Source of the DNA: CAYRFQ01 sp964423615
GTDB taxonomy: Bacteria > Planctomycetota > Planctomycetia > Gemmatales > Gemmataceae
Assembly (NCBI GenBank): GCA_964423615.1
Contig: CAYRFQ010000031.1
Span: 19,520-83,519 of the forward strand
Length of the DNA stretch: 64,000 nucleotides
Reading direction: 5' to 3'
Shown: piece after piece, positions 45,614-54,042 of the stretch
Numbering within the stretch: the first letter of the stretch is position 1
Layout of the letters: the number at the start of each line of letters is the position of its first letter
Notes under the pieces: generated by a model
What the model was told of the DNA's origin: nothing
Database searches by the model: none
Seen by the model: only the letters and a program-made list of their open reading frames with translations
Translations under genes and position numbers: made by a program

Positions 45614-46593
45614 AGCATCCAATCTTGGGCTGCTTCCAACGCTTTCTAATGTTCAAGGCTCACCCGAAAAGATACAATATCGATTGTAACTCATTCAATG
45701 AAAAGCAGCGACAAAATTGTATGGGTCTCTGCGTCTGGGGCGGGAAACGTTTGTTCAAGAGTACTGGTTGCACTCGAGAAACGAATTATCCAATCTCAAA
45801 TGCGTTTTTAGCGGAGTCTTTCGAGCTACCAAACAAACGTCTGCGTTCAGCAAACTCAGTCTCATTTGGGTAGATTGCGGCGGTGATGACAAGGATGGTC
45901 CAGGTCATTTCGGATCGACAGGGAACCGAATCTCTGTACATCTCAAGCCTACGGAAAGACGATTTGCATTATCCTCCTGTCGGAATGCTCCCCAATTTGG
46001 AACGGGTTTGAACGAGCATCAACTGTTGGGAGTAGTTCAAACAAATCTCCGTAGAGTTTGGTCGAACAAGAAGCGAGCAAAGTTCCCTCAATAGTTTGAC
46101 CGAAACACCAGCCGATGGAAGGCAGGATCAATAACATAACTTCACTTGTCGATATTAGAACCAATGAAGAAAGAGACGTGAGGTTGGTCTGAAGATGAGG
46201 ATCGCACTCCTCTTGCGAATATCAAAATCCTCTTGGTCATCTCAGACAATGAACAGTGAAAAAAGGTGGCGGCTCCAAACGCACGACCGGTGCCCTTCGA
46301 CGTGGTTGGAGACCGCCCCCACGCTTCCAACTTGATTTCGTGTTGGTATTTAACCTTGAGCAATTCCTGAGCCAAAAACCTACGATTCCTGTTTTTTGAG
46401 GTGCTTCTCGCTTTTTTGCCTCCAGAACAAGCGATTTTCCCCACTTTTGGGTTTTTTCGAGTCCAACGTTTGCTGCTGACGCCTTTGCGAATAGCCATCC
46501 AGTGTACAGAATCGTCGACGACAAGGTTACAGTGTCAACTTGAGGATGGAGACAACAGGGTGGATAGTTTTCACTCCGTGCCGCTTTGCGTGA
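45614..46593. other. Gene-poor stretch upstream of the FHA gene
   Basis: Nearly 1 kb without a supported gene. Two overlapping minus-strand open frames around 46142-46524 encode basic, Trp/Arg/Ser-rich sequence without recognised motifs; the shared region has a hairpin, GGCGG-CTCCAA (46268-46278) with TTGGAG-A-CCGCC (46306-46317), so a structured RNA or a relict element is as likely as a gene. The FHA-gene promoter must lie at the left end. Confidence 0.45.
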
Positions 46594-47688
46594 TCATGGG
46601 ATTCCTCGAACGATCGTTGGCCCAATCCATCGTGTTAGCCACACAGGAAGTCGCTTCCAAGTGCGAATCATTCGTTCGTATTTTGGATTCTCTTTCCGCG
46701 TGTCACCGACTTCTCCGTGACGTACGTAGTATTGCCAGACGGCCGGAAGTGGCTCAGCCCCCCATTGCTTTTTGAAGCGAAATGTCGTGGCGTCGGGACT
46801 GGTTCGTCCGAAATCGAACACCCCTTGGCCACGCATGACCGCCCGCTCCAACAAATGCCAGTACATCAGCATGTTTACGTTTTGAGAGTTGTAGTTCCGG
46901 AGTGAACTGGCGCTGGGCACTTCCGTAATCCCTTGACCATGAGTCAACAGGGCCCCAGCAATCGGTTTGTCGCCGTCGTGCACGACACAAAGTTCGGCTC
47001 TTCCGTCGAAAGTTTGAAGGATTTTACGGAAGAGCCGTTTATGGAAGACGGGAGTCCCCAAGTCGCGCATGTTGTGGCTGAACACTTTGTAAAACGGATT
47101 CAGAAGGTCTTCTCCGCCAAAAGTGACGGAAAAATCTTGTTTTTGTCCCTTGCGAACCTGGTTGCGAACCTTGGCAGATATCTGGTCCCACAAGAGACCT
47201 GGCGAGGCAGGCAAGGACAAACGCATGTGAACCTTGTCCGTCCTTGTGTGGGTCAAGGCGTGGTGGGAGATTGGATCTTGGTGGCGCAATTCCAGATAGC
47301 GAACCTCGAGTTGGTTGGCCAACTCGACGGCCTTCTCGATCAGCCTCTGGCCAATGGCCTCGTCGTCGGCGAGGACCCCACCATAATTCAGGTAGGGCAG
47401 GCTCACCAGGAATCGGCCGAAGAGGAAACTCGAGACGTAGGCGAGGGCCAAGACGCCGACCGTCTGCCCATCGCGAACAGCCACCAAATAATAGGGCCGA
47501 TGGTTCAGACCACCAGCAACGGCATCGAGATACCCAGGGTGCCAGCTCAAGCAAGTTCCCTCGCCGAGACCCTCCCAAAAGCAATCGAGAGTCGCGAGTA
47601 AGTCTGCCGTAGCGAATCCTTCATGCACATGCAGTTCGATTGCTCCAGGAGTTGGAGATTCCGGCAAAACGGGGGTGGATGGCTTCAT
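46594..47688 (-). CDS. FemAB-family protein associated with PEP-CTERM/exosortase systems
   Basis: A 364-residue GNAT-fold protein. Family features include LSWHPGYLDAVAGG, the ELRHQDPI and KVHMRLSLPASPGLLWDQIS segment, KVRNQVRKGQK, PVFHKRLFRKIL, CVVHDGDKPIAGALLTHGQG, NVNMLMYWHLLERAVMRGQG and the ending FDFGRTSPDATTFRFKKQWG, which fits the FemAB-like, XrtA/PEP-CTERM-associated subfamily. FemAB relatives transfer aminoacyl groups; the role here in glycan or protein sorting is not known. It lies 122 nt downstream of the fused glycosyltransferase, same strand. Confidence 0.86.
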   Translation of the reverse strand: MKPSTPVLPESPTPGAIELHVHEGFATADLLATLDCFWEGLGEGTCLSWHPGYLDAVAGGLNHRPYYLVAVRDGQTVGVLALAYVSSFLFGRFLVSLPYLNYGGVLADDEAIGQRLIEKAVELANQLEVRYLELRHQDPISHHALTHTRTDKVHMRLSLPASPGLLWDQISAKVRNQVRKGQKQDFSVTFGGEDLLNPFYKVFSHNMRDLGTPVFHKRLFRKILQTFDGRAELCVVHDGDKPIAGALLTHGQGITEVPSASSLRNYNSQNVNMLMYWHLLERAVMRGQGVFDFGRTSPDATTFRFKKQWGAEPLPAVWQYYVRHGEVGDTRKENPKYERMIRTWKRLPVWLTRWIGPTIVRGIP

Positions 47689-47810
47689 GAAAATTTCTCA
47701 ATCATTCTCGGGTGTTGCAAACGCTCCCCGCAGAATCCAGCGAGGATCGGATTATTCTCACGAGGTCATGTTGCCAGAACATGCCAAGCCGACGAAACGG
47801 ACAACACACA

Positions 47811-50138
47811 TCAAGACTTTCTGCCAAGGAGGCCGTCATAAATCGCTCGAATCTTGTCCATCCGAACTCGAAAGCTATATTTCGATTCAATTGTTTCTCT
47901 GGCATTGTGGCTGAGTTGTTGCCTCATCTCAGCGTCGTGGATAAGCCGTTCTAGTTGGGTCGCGAGGGCTTCCGCTGACCCACATTCGGCCAGTAGCCCG
48001 TTTACCTCATGAGTGATTAGCTGAGGGACACCAGCTACTTTCGTCGAGACCACCGGCACCCCGAGGGCCATGGCTTCCAGCACTACATTTGGCAATCCCT
48101 CACGCAAACTGCTTAGTGCAAAAATGTCCATGCATTCGTAAAGAAAACGAACATCCGACCGATAACCGAGCAAACGGATTCGATCTTCTCGTCCGTGTTG
48201 AGCAATGAGACTCTCCAATCTCTGTCGTTCATCACCTTCACCAATGATCATGAGATGCAAATTGACACCTTTGTTTAAGAGGCCATCTATGGCCTGGATG
48301 AGCAGATCAAAACCTTTCTCAGGAGCTAGGCGACCCACCGCCCCAACGACGACACAGCCTTGATCAATCTGATATCGGTCTTTTCCTTGAGAGATTGAAT
48401 GGACTCGGGTGTACTGTTCAAGATCGATGGCATTCTCAATGAGGGAGAAGCGTGCGGAAGGGATCCGATAACCTGCCACCAAGTCCCGGAGATCGTGACT
48501 AACCCCGACGATGTGTCTCATGTGCCGGAGTGTCCATCGGTCGATCGAATAGTATCTTTCAAGTCGTCTTCCTCGTGTGACATATCCATGTAACGTGGTC
48601 ATCACGGGGATTTGGAAAAGCAAGCCCAGCGCGATTGCGAAGACATTCGTTTTGTAATCGTGCGCATGTAACAGGTCAGGACGAAACTCGTGAATCACTT
48701 TTGCCAACCGGAGAGGTGTCCGAGGATCGACCGCACCACTCTCTGGAATGTCAACCAAATCCGCTCCCATCTGTTTCGCTCGTTCGGGCATATCAAAATC
48801 CTGATCAGTTTCAGGCCGAATGTATGCGAGAAGCAGTTGATAGCGATTTTCGAGAAAACGAGGGCTATTCAAGAGCGTTTTCTCTGGTCCTCCTCCTTTC
48901 CCAGTAACTGTCCGGAGATGTAAAATCCGAGGTTGAGAGTTTGCCCCTTGTCGGAATGAGTCGAAGTTTGTTTTTTTTTTATCGATCAGAGTTCGAAAAT
49001 AGCCGCTCAGATCTGCCGCCCTTTGGTTCCAACTGTCTTGGCTGACCGCGATTTGACGATAATGAACAAACGTCGACTCCCCAGATTCCTGAAGCCCTAG
49101 TTCTATTTGAGAAAGAAATTCTTCGGGATTTCTGCCGATCCGGACATGAGGTTCTAAGAGCCTCACCTCAGGAACATCAATACTGACAGTAGGTTTTCCG
49201 GATGCTAAACATTCGCGGAGTTTTAAGGGACCGCTTTGCCGGATCATTGGATCATCAAGGTACGGAAGGAGTAAGACATCTAAACCCGCCAAGTATTGAG
49301 GGAGTTCTTCGTATGGCTTCTGACCCAAGAAGTGAACATTGGGTAAAGAAGAAAACTCCTCTGGGCAGTGCGTTACAGGACCAACCATAACGAGGCTACC
49401 GTGTGAAAACCGTTGGGATACTCGAGTGAGTAGTTCAAAATCAAGTTTTTCATAAATAAGGCCGAAAAAACCAATCCGTGGCTCTGGTAAGGAGGAAACA
49501 GAGTCTGGTGGAGTTTCGACTTCCTGAGTGGAGCGAAAATGCTCGAAATCTACGCCGTGAGGAAAGTAATAACATTGGGACTTCTTTGGTTGCGGTTTCA
49601 ACAATAACTTGGAGGCCGCAAGGGTCAGATTTGCCTCCTTGCGTATTTGCGAGTCAGCTTCTTGGAGTGTCTGTTTATCGGCAGAAGGCCAGTGGCTGTA
49701 ATCATCTGTGCAGTAATACACCAAGGCTTGGCGCGCCAAACGACTGACAAGCCAAACCACATACGGTAGCGTCGTGAGGACAATCGGTTTGCCAAGATGA
49801 AGTCGTTTCAGCGTTTGTTGAATCCTGTGGGTCACAATGAATCCGTTTATCTTCCGAATCCAGCGATTGGCTTGATTCGGGAGCATGGGTACATCCAACA
49901 CCCACATCTGGTCCGTAACCCGAGTCAGCCCTTGTCCCCAGCTTTTGATTTTTTCGAGTCCACGGCGAAAAGTGAATGAATCAGCACGGACTTGGCGAGT
50001 GCCAATCGTATTGACCCATAAAACCGGGTAGTGTTGACGTAACCGTCGGATCAAGTGCTGACAGCTGGAGGGATGTCTTCCCCAGTCATCGGCAAACACA
50101 ACAATAGGAAGATTAGCCGACACCTTGTGATTACCCAC
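47811..50138 (-). CDS. Fused double glycosyltransferase
   Basis: About 775 residues with two glycosyltransferase halves. The N-terminal half (about 1-390) resembles GT-B enzymes of exopolysaccharide loci: IVVFADDWGRHPSSCQHL, YYCTDDYSHWPSADKQTLQ, YYFPHGVDFEHFRST, RIGFFGLIYEKLDFELL and LLPYLDDPMIRQSGPLKLRE. The C-terminal half (about 405-770) is a GT4 enzyme: ILHLRTVTGKGGGPEKTLL, DLLHAHDYKTNVFAIALG, HIVGVSHDLRDL, VGAVGRLAPEKGFDLLI, IIGEGDERQRLESL and SSLREGLPNVVLEAMALGVP. The GTG at 50138 has GAGGAG 7 nt upstream and overlaps the preceding gene's stop by 8 nt, so translation is coupled. The open frame back to 50366 runs inside the upstream gene and is rejected. Confidence 0.85.
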   Translation of the reverse strand: MGNHKVSANLPIVVFADDWGRHPSSCQHLIRRLRQHYPVLWVNTIGTRQVRADSFTFRRGLEKIKSWGQGLTRVTDQMWVLDVPMLPNQANRWIRKINGFIVTHRIQQTLKRLHLGKPIVLTTLPYVVWLVSRLARQALVYYCTDDYSHWPSADKQTLQEADSQIRKEANLTLAASKLLLKPQPKKSQCYYFPHGVDFEHFRSTQEVETPPDSVSSLPEPRIGFFGLIYEKLDFELLTRVSQRFSHGSLVMVGPVTHCPEEFSSLPNVHFLGQKPYEELPQYLAGLDVLLLPYLDDPMIRQSGPLKLRECLASGKPTVSIDVPEVRLLEPHVRIGRNPEEFLSQIELGLQESGESTFVHYRQIAVSQDSWNQRAADLSGYFRTLIDKKKTNFDSFRQGANSQPRILHLRTVTGKGGGPEKTLLNSPRFLENRYQLLLAYIRPETDQDFDMPERAKQMGADLVDIPESGAVDPRTPLRLAKVIHEFRPDLLHAHDYKTNVFAIALGLLFQIPVMTTLHGYVTRGRRLERYYSIDRWTLRHMRHIVGVSHDLRDLVAGYRIPSARFSLIENAIDLEQYTRVHSISQGKDRYQIDQGCVVVGAVGRLAPEKGFDLLIQAIDGLLNKGVNLHLMIIGEGDERQRLESLIAQHGREDRIRLLGYRSDVRFLYECMDIFALSSLREGLPNVVLEAMALGVPVVSTKVAGVPQLITHEVNGLLAECGSAEALATQLERLIHDAEMRQQLSHNARETIESKYSFRVRMDKIRAIYDGLLGRKS

Positions 50139-51270
50139 GTAGCATCTCCTCGTAAAGCTGAAGATAACTCGAGTGCATTTGGGTTTCCGAAAAAAACGCC
50201 AACGCGCGTTCGAATCCACACTGCGCAATCTGCCGACGACGGTATCCGTCACTAGCCAGTTCCAAAATCTTGCGAGCAAGAAGATGATCTTCTCCTGAGG
50301 GGACCAACATCCCCGTTTTGCCGTCTTCGATGACTTCGGGAACTCCGCCCACGTTGGTTGAGACAATTGGGACTTTGGCTGCCATGGCTTCGATCAGAGT
50401 GAGTGGGATCCCTTCGCTGATGCTTGTAAGCAAGAAAAGGTCCGCAGAGGCGAGCAGCCGTGGAACGTCCTCCCGGAGGCCAAGAAACTGGACCCTCTCA
50501 GCGAGGTTTTTCTCTTCCACGAGGGATTGAATCTTGGGGAACTCGGGACCTTCTCCCACCAGCACGAGCCACGAATCGGGACGTGCAAGAACGACGCGTT
50601 CGAACGTCCTAATGGCTGTCAAGTGGTCTTTCAGGTAGTCCAGCCGGGCCACCTGGAAGATTGTGAAATCCGTCGGCTTGATCCCCAGTTCTGCTTGGAC
50701 AGCCTCTCGATGGACGCGGTTGTCGGCGAACGCTTGGAGGTCGACGCCGTTATAAATGACAGAAATTCGGTCAGAAGGAATCCCTTCGTTGTCCACCAAC
50801 GCCTGTCGCACCGCCTCTCCCACGCTGACGACCCGGTCGCGTCGGGTCAACAAAAGTCGGTTGGCGAAGATACGTTTGGGGCGAGGATAGTCGGGTTGAT
50901 GTCGCCCGTGCTCGGTGAACATGACGGCCGGACGGGAACACAGCAATCGACCCATCATGGAATAAAAAAACGGTGTGTACTGGTGAGCATGCAACAAATC
51001 CACACGCTCGTGCCGGAGGATCTTGGCCAGTCGTACCGGACACCGCCAGTCGAGACCTTGACCTCGCTCCAAAACCTCGACTCGAAATCCCTCCCGTTGC
51101 AACTCTTTGCCCAGAGACCCTAACTCATCCAGACAAACAAAAACGAAGTGGTAGTGGTCGCGGAGTTGGCGAGCCAACCGAGCCGCCAGCACTTCAGCTC
51201 CGCCGACCCACAGGCCATGGAGGACCTGGCAAACAGTCGGTTTGCGTTTTCGAATTGTGGAGTTAACCAT
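50131..51270 (-). CDS. Group 4 (GT4) glycosyltransferase
   Basis: A 379-residue retaining glycosyltransferase of the GT-B fold. The N-terminal acceptor half shows VCQVLHGLWVGGAEVLAARL, VDLLHAHQYTPFFYSMMGRL and VVSVGEAVRQALVDN. The donor half shows ISVIYNGVDLQAFADN, FTIFQVARLDYLKDHLTAI, WLVLVGEGPEFPKIQSLV, VQFLGLREDVPRLLASADLF and the nucleotide-sugar site SISEGIPLTLIEAMAAKVPI then STNVGGVPEV. The donor sugar and acceptor are unknown. It is 18 nt downstream of the RIFT-barrel gene and overlaps the next glycosyltransferase by 8 nt, so all three form a tight operon. Confidence 0.92.
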   Translation of the reverse strand: MVNSTIRKRKPTVCQVLHGLWVGGAEVLAARLARQLRDHYHFVFVCLDELGSLGKELQREGFRVEVLERGQGLDWRCPVRLAKILRHERVDLLHAHQYTPFFYSMMGRLLCSRPAVMFTEHGRHQPDYPRPKRIFANRLLLTRRDRVVSVGEAVRQALVDNEGIPSDRISVIYNGVDLQAFADNRVHREAVQAELGIKPTDFTIFQVARLDYLKDHLTAIRTFERVVLARPDSWLVLVGEGPEFPKIQSLVEEKNLAERVQFLGLREDVPRLLASADLFLLTSISEGIPLTLIEAMAAKVPIVSTNVGGVPEVIEDGKTGMLVPSGEDHLLARKILELASDGYRRRQIAQCGFERALAFFSETQMHSSYLQLYEEMLRG

Positions 51271-51288
51271 GTTGCTTAGCTGCCATTG

Positions 51289-54042
51289 TTATCGGCCCAG
51301 ACACACTTTTAGAAGTCGCCACCAATTCTTGGGGTTGGCCAACTGCAATATCGTCAGGGCCATTCCAGAGACGCTTTTGAGTCGTTGAATCACCCGTTGT
51401 TTCTGTGGCGTGAATGATTGTGGTTGACCAAATTCGTAGTCCCGATTTACTCCAGGACGAGATTCGGAAGAAGCTCCCTGCAAGCGAACGTCCATGACCC
51501 CCTCGACCATAAAAATGGCTGCTGCCCGAGCCGAGTGTTTGGTCTGGAATCTCATCAAGTCGCTCCAGGCCCGGTCCGCAAACTCGGTGCCGCGCTGGAT
51601 CAATCGTGAGCGTAACGGTTCGTCAGCGTGGAGCGCGGCCAATCGAAGGACATTGCCCTTGCGTAATTCCTGGCCAGCCCAAGTTTCTGTGGGGTATTCC
51701 AAGTCTTCCGGGTGGTCGAAGTACGGTCTCTCGTTCTCAAGCATCCATCGGGCGTAGTGCAGGACACTTTCGCGAGCGTAGGCGTAACAAAAATCCAATT
51801 CGCCAGCTTCGGCCTTCAGATCGAGGTATCGGGCGAGCATGGATAAGTACATCGTGTAGGACCAACGAGTCTCGACGTGTTCCAAGTTTCGCGTGGCGAT
51901 GTCGTCGTTCGGATGAATGCACCTTTGGATCAACTCTTCGGCCTTGTCCAAGTAGCCGCGATTACCTGTGGCCAACCAACCGTCGAGGAGGGCATTGGTC
52001 GCGTTGGCGCCCCCGCGGCCCGGTCCTTGATAGTCTGGTGTGACAGTCATGCTGGCGAGTCCCGTCGGTCCCTCGTCTACAATCCCGAAGATCGTCGTTC
52101 GCCCATCGTCCATCTGAATGATCCAGTCGGCCAGCTGGACCACAGCGTTCCGGGCGTTGGTATCACCGGTCATGTAGTAGTAATGCAACAATCCTGTGGC
52201 GAAGACATGGTTGCTGCTCGGGCCGCCTCCATAGTCCTTCGGATTCGGACCGCAATTCTTGCCAGAGTATGTTCGGTGAGTGGCCGTCTCCGCGCTCACG
52301 TAGTGGTCCGTCAGCCAAAACATTCCACCGTTATAAGCTGAGCGGTCTTCGTTCGTGTGGTAGAGGTCGATGTCCATGACGTGGCGAGCCAACGCGTCGA
52401 ACAAGTCGAACCACCGAACGTCGCCCGTGCGTAAGTATTGAAGGAGGAAGCCGTAGACCTGATCGTACTGGTTGTTAAAGTGAGAAATGACCGGTGGAGG
52501 CCCCGAATAATGCTCTCCTTCGTGATCGGCGAAAATCTCGCCGAAGTTTCGCCAGCCATATTCGTCAATGATCTCTCGGCGTGCGAAGTAACTCGCTGGT
52601 CCCTCGACCATCTCCCTCAAGTACGTCTCAAGTCTGGCCGCAGCATCATTAGAGGTCGTCGGACCGAGGGACGGGAAGACGACCGAAGCTTTGGACCATT
52701 CCGAAGGAGCATGAATTCGAACCGGCTGATGAACCCAAGCAAGCGAAGAGGCTGTTGGCGCCTCCGGTGAAGCAAAGTGGAGCCAGCACTTGTGTGTCTT
52801 TTTCTCCCCACCCTGGAGTTCGAAAAAATCGTCGTGTTGACCCGGAAAGAACCCCAAACGCAGGAGTTTCCCGTCGACTTCGATAGATTTGGGAAATTGC
52901 TGCCAGAATTCTGGGATCGCAGCACTGATACATCCCTGATCGCCGGAGAGAGTGACGACGGGGCTGGCTCGTTCGCCGAATTCCTCGTCGGATGCGGATC
53001 GCGAACGGTACCCACGGAAGGAAAGGGGTACTTCGCCGTTGCGGTTGACATGATTCCGGCTCTGCCAATTTTCCCCACCGCTGGAATCTTGGTAAATCTC
53101 CAGACTCCCTCCTTTTTGTTGCTTCGATGGACTTGCTAGCTCTTCAGACCAGGAAATCAGGGGATCAACGTTGCTCCTCAGACCAATATCCAGAGTGAGG
53201 CCATTGAAAAGCAGCGATCCGGGATCACCAAGGTCCCACAGATTTCCTGGGTGTTTGGCTCGTCTTGGGTTGTGAATCGTCAAGTCGATGCGGACCAGAC
53301 CTGTTCCGGCAAAGAAGCAAATCCGACCGACGAACCGACATATACCGGGCTCTCCAAAAGCGCCTTCATAAACGAAACTTGCCCGAACCGGCCCCTTCAC
53401 AGTGCATCCGCTTTTCAGAACCTGAATCTCCATCGAATTGTCGACCCGATCGATCATCCGCGTGCCTGACGCCCCCGGTGCGAGGACCTCTTGCCCATTC
53501 ATCACGGCTTGAGAGATGGGTGGAAATGCCGAGCGATCCAGGTGGAAAATCGCAGAGCCTGTGTGGACGACATAACCGTGCGGAAATTCTTCAACCTCCA
53601 AGTGCAGTGCTGGATCAATGACCGAACCTCGCACCCCCTGACAAAGAGACCATGAGCCCGAATCCGCATTCTCGGCTGGCAGGATGGTGTCCAACAGGAG
53701 CCATTGGATGCTGCCATCGGACCAATGCCGCAAGGGTTGGGCTTGCACCAGATGCCGTTCCCTTTTTCTGTTCTCCAGATATAAGTGATCGGGTGATGGG
53801 AGAACTCCGCGTCCAAAAGGCAAACCAAAGGTTACCGGTTGGGTGCTTGAACCTGGGGTGGACACGACTCTGAGACTGCAGATTAAGTTAGGTGACTGGT
53901 CGTTCTTCTCGTCGGCCTGCAGGTCGTTGATTTTTGTTTGGCTTTGTTGGGACACTCTACTACTCGACCGCCGGAAACTGTGTTGTGGACAGCGCTTGCG
54001 CTGTTCTCTGTGTGTTGCAAGAAACGTGTCGGTCTGCCCCAA
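51289..54042 (-). CDS. YetA/PcRGLX-like RIFT-barrel protein with alpha/alpha-toroid domain
   Basis: About 917 residues. The N-terminal ~400 residues match the RIFT-barrel region of YetA/exo-rhamnogalacturonan-lyase-like proteins: FGLPFGRGVLPSPDHLYLEN, PLRHWSDGSIQWLLLDTILP and an Asp/Gly-rich beta set. The middle and C-terminal part looks like an (alpha/alpha) barrel of polysaccharide-degrading enzymes: RWFDLFDALARHVMDIDLYH, NEDRSAYNGGMFWLTDHYVS, GPSSNHVFATGLLHYYYMTG and GPGRGGANATNALLDGWLAT. A lyase or glycan-trimming role is plausible; catalytic residues were not proven. The start is uncertain: a TTG at 54042 gives a polar N-terminus, and a GTG about 30 codons later is an alternative. No signal peptide was found, which is unusual for such enzymes. 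Confidence 0.7.
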   Translation of the reverse strand: MGQTDTFLATHREQRKRCPQHSFRRSSSRVSQQSQTKINDLQADEKNDQSPNLICSLRVVSTPGSSTQPVTFGLPFGRGVLPSPDHLYLENRKRERHLVQAQPLRHWSDGSIQWLLLDTILPAENADSGSWSLCQGVRGSVIDPALHLEVEEFPHGYVVHTGSAIFHLDRSAFPPISQAVMNGQEVLAPGASGTRMIDRVDNSMEIQVLKSGCTVKGPVRASFVYEGAFGEPGICRFVGRICFFAGTGLVRIDLTIHNPRRAKHPGNLWDLGDPGSLLFNGLTLDIGLRSNVDPLISWSEELASPSKQQKGGSLEIYQDSSGGENWQSRNHVNRNGEVPLSFRGYRSRSASDEEFGERASPVVTLSGDQGCISAAIPEFWQQFPKSIEVDGKLLRLGFFPGQHDDFFELQGGEKKTHKCWLHFASPEAPTASSLAWVHQPVRIHAPSEWSKASVVFPSLGPTTSNDAAARLETYLREMVEGPASYFARREIIDEYGWRNFGEIFADHEGEHYSGPPPVISHFNNQYDQVYGFLLQYLRTGDVRWFDLFDALARHVMDIDLYHTNEDRSAYNGGMFWLTDHYVSAETATHRTYSGKNCGPNPKDYGGGPSSNHVFATGLLHYYYMTGDTNARNAVVQLADWIIQMDDGRTTIFGIVDEGPTGLASMTVTPDYQGPGRGGANATNALLDGWLATGNRGYLDKAEELIQRCIHPNDDIATRNLEHVETRWSYTMYLSMLARYLDLKAEAGELDFCYAYARESVLHYARWMLENERPYFDHPEDLEYPTETWAGQELRKGNVLRLAALHADEPLRSRLIQRGTEFADRAWSDLMRFQTKHSARAAAIFMVEGVMDVRLQGASSESRPGVNRDYEFGQPQSFTPQKQRVIQRLKSVSGMALTILQLANPKNWWRLLKVCLGR

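Noticed and set aside
46142..46524. Small genes in two overlapping minus-strand frames
   Set aside because: Two frames are open over the same bases with no ribosome-binding site and no family motif; the sequence also forms a hairpin. Kept as a note in the gap entry only.
50139..50366. N-terminal extension of the fused glycosyltransferase to 50366
   Set aside because: It lies wholly inside the upstream glycosyltransferase gene and has no coding character; the GTG at 50138 with GAGGAG upstream fits better.
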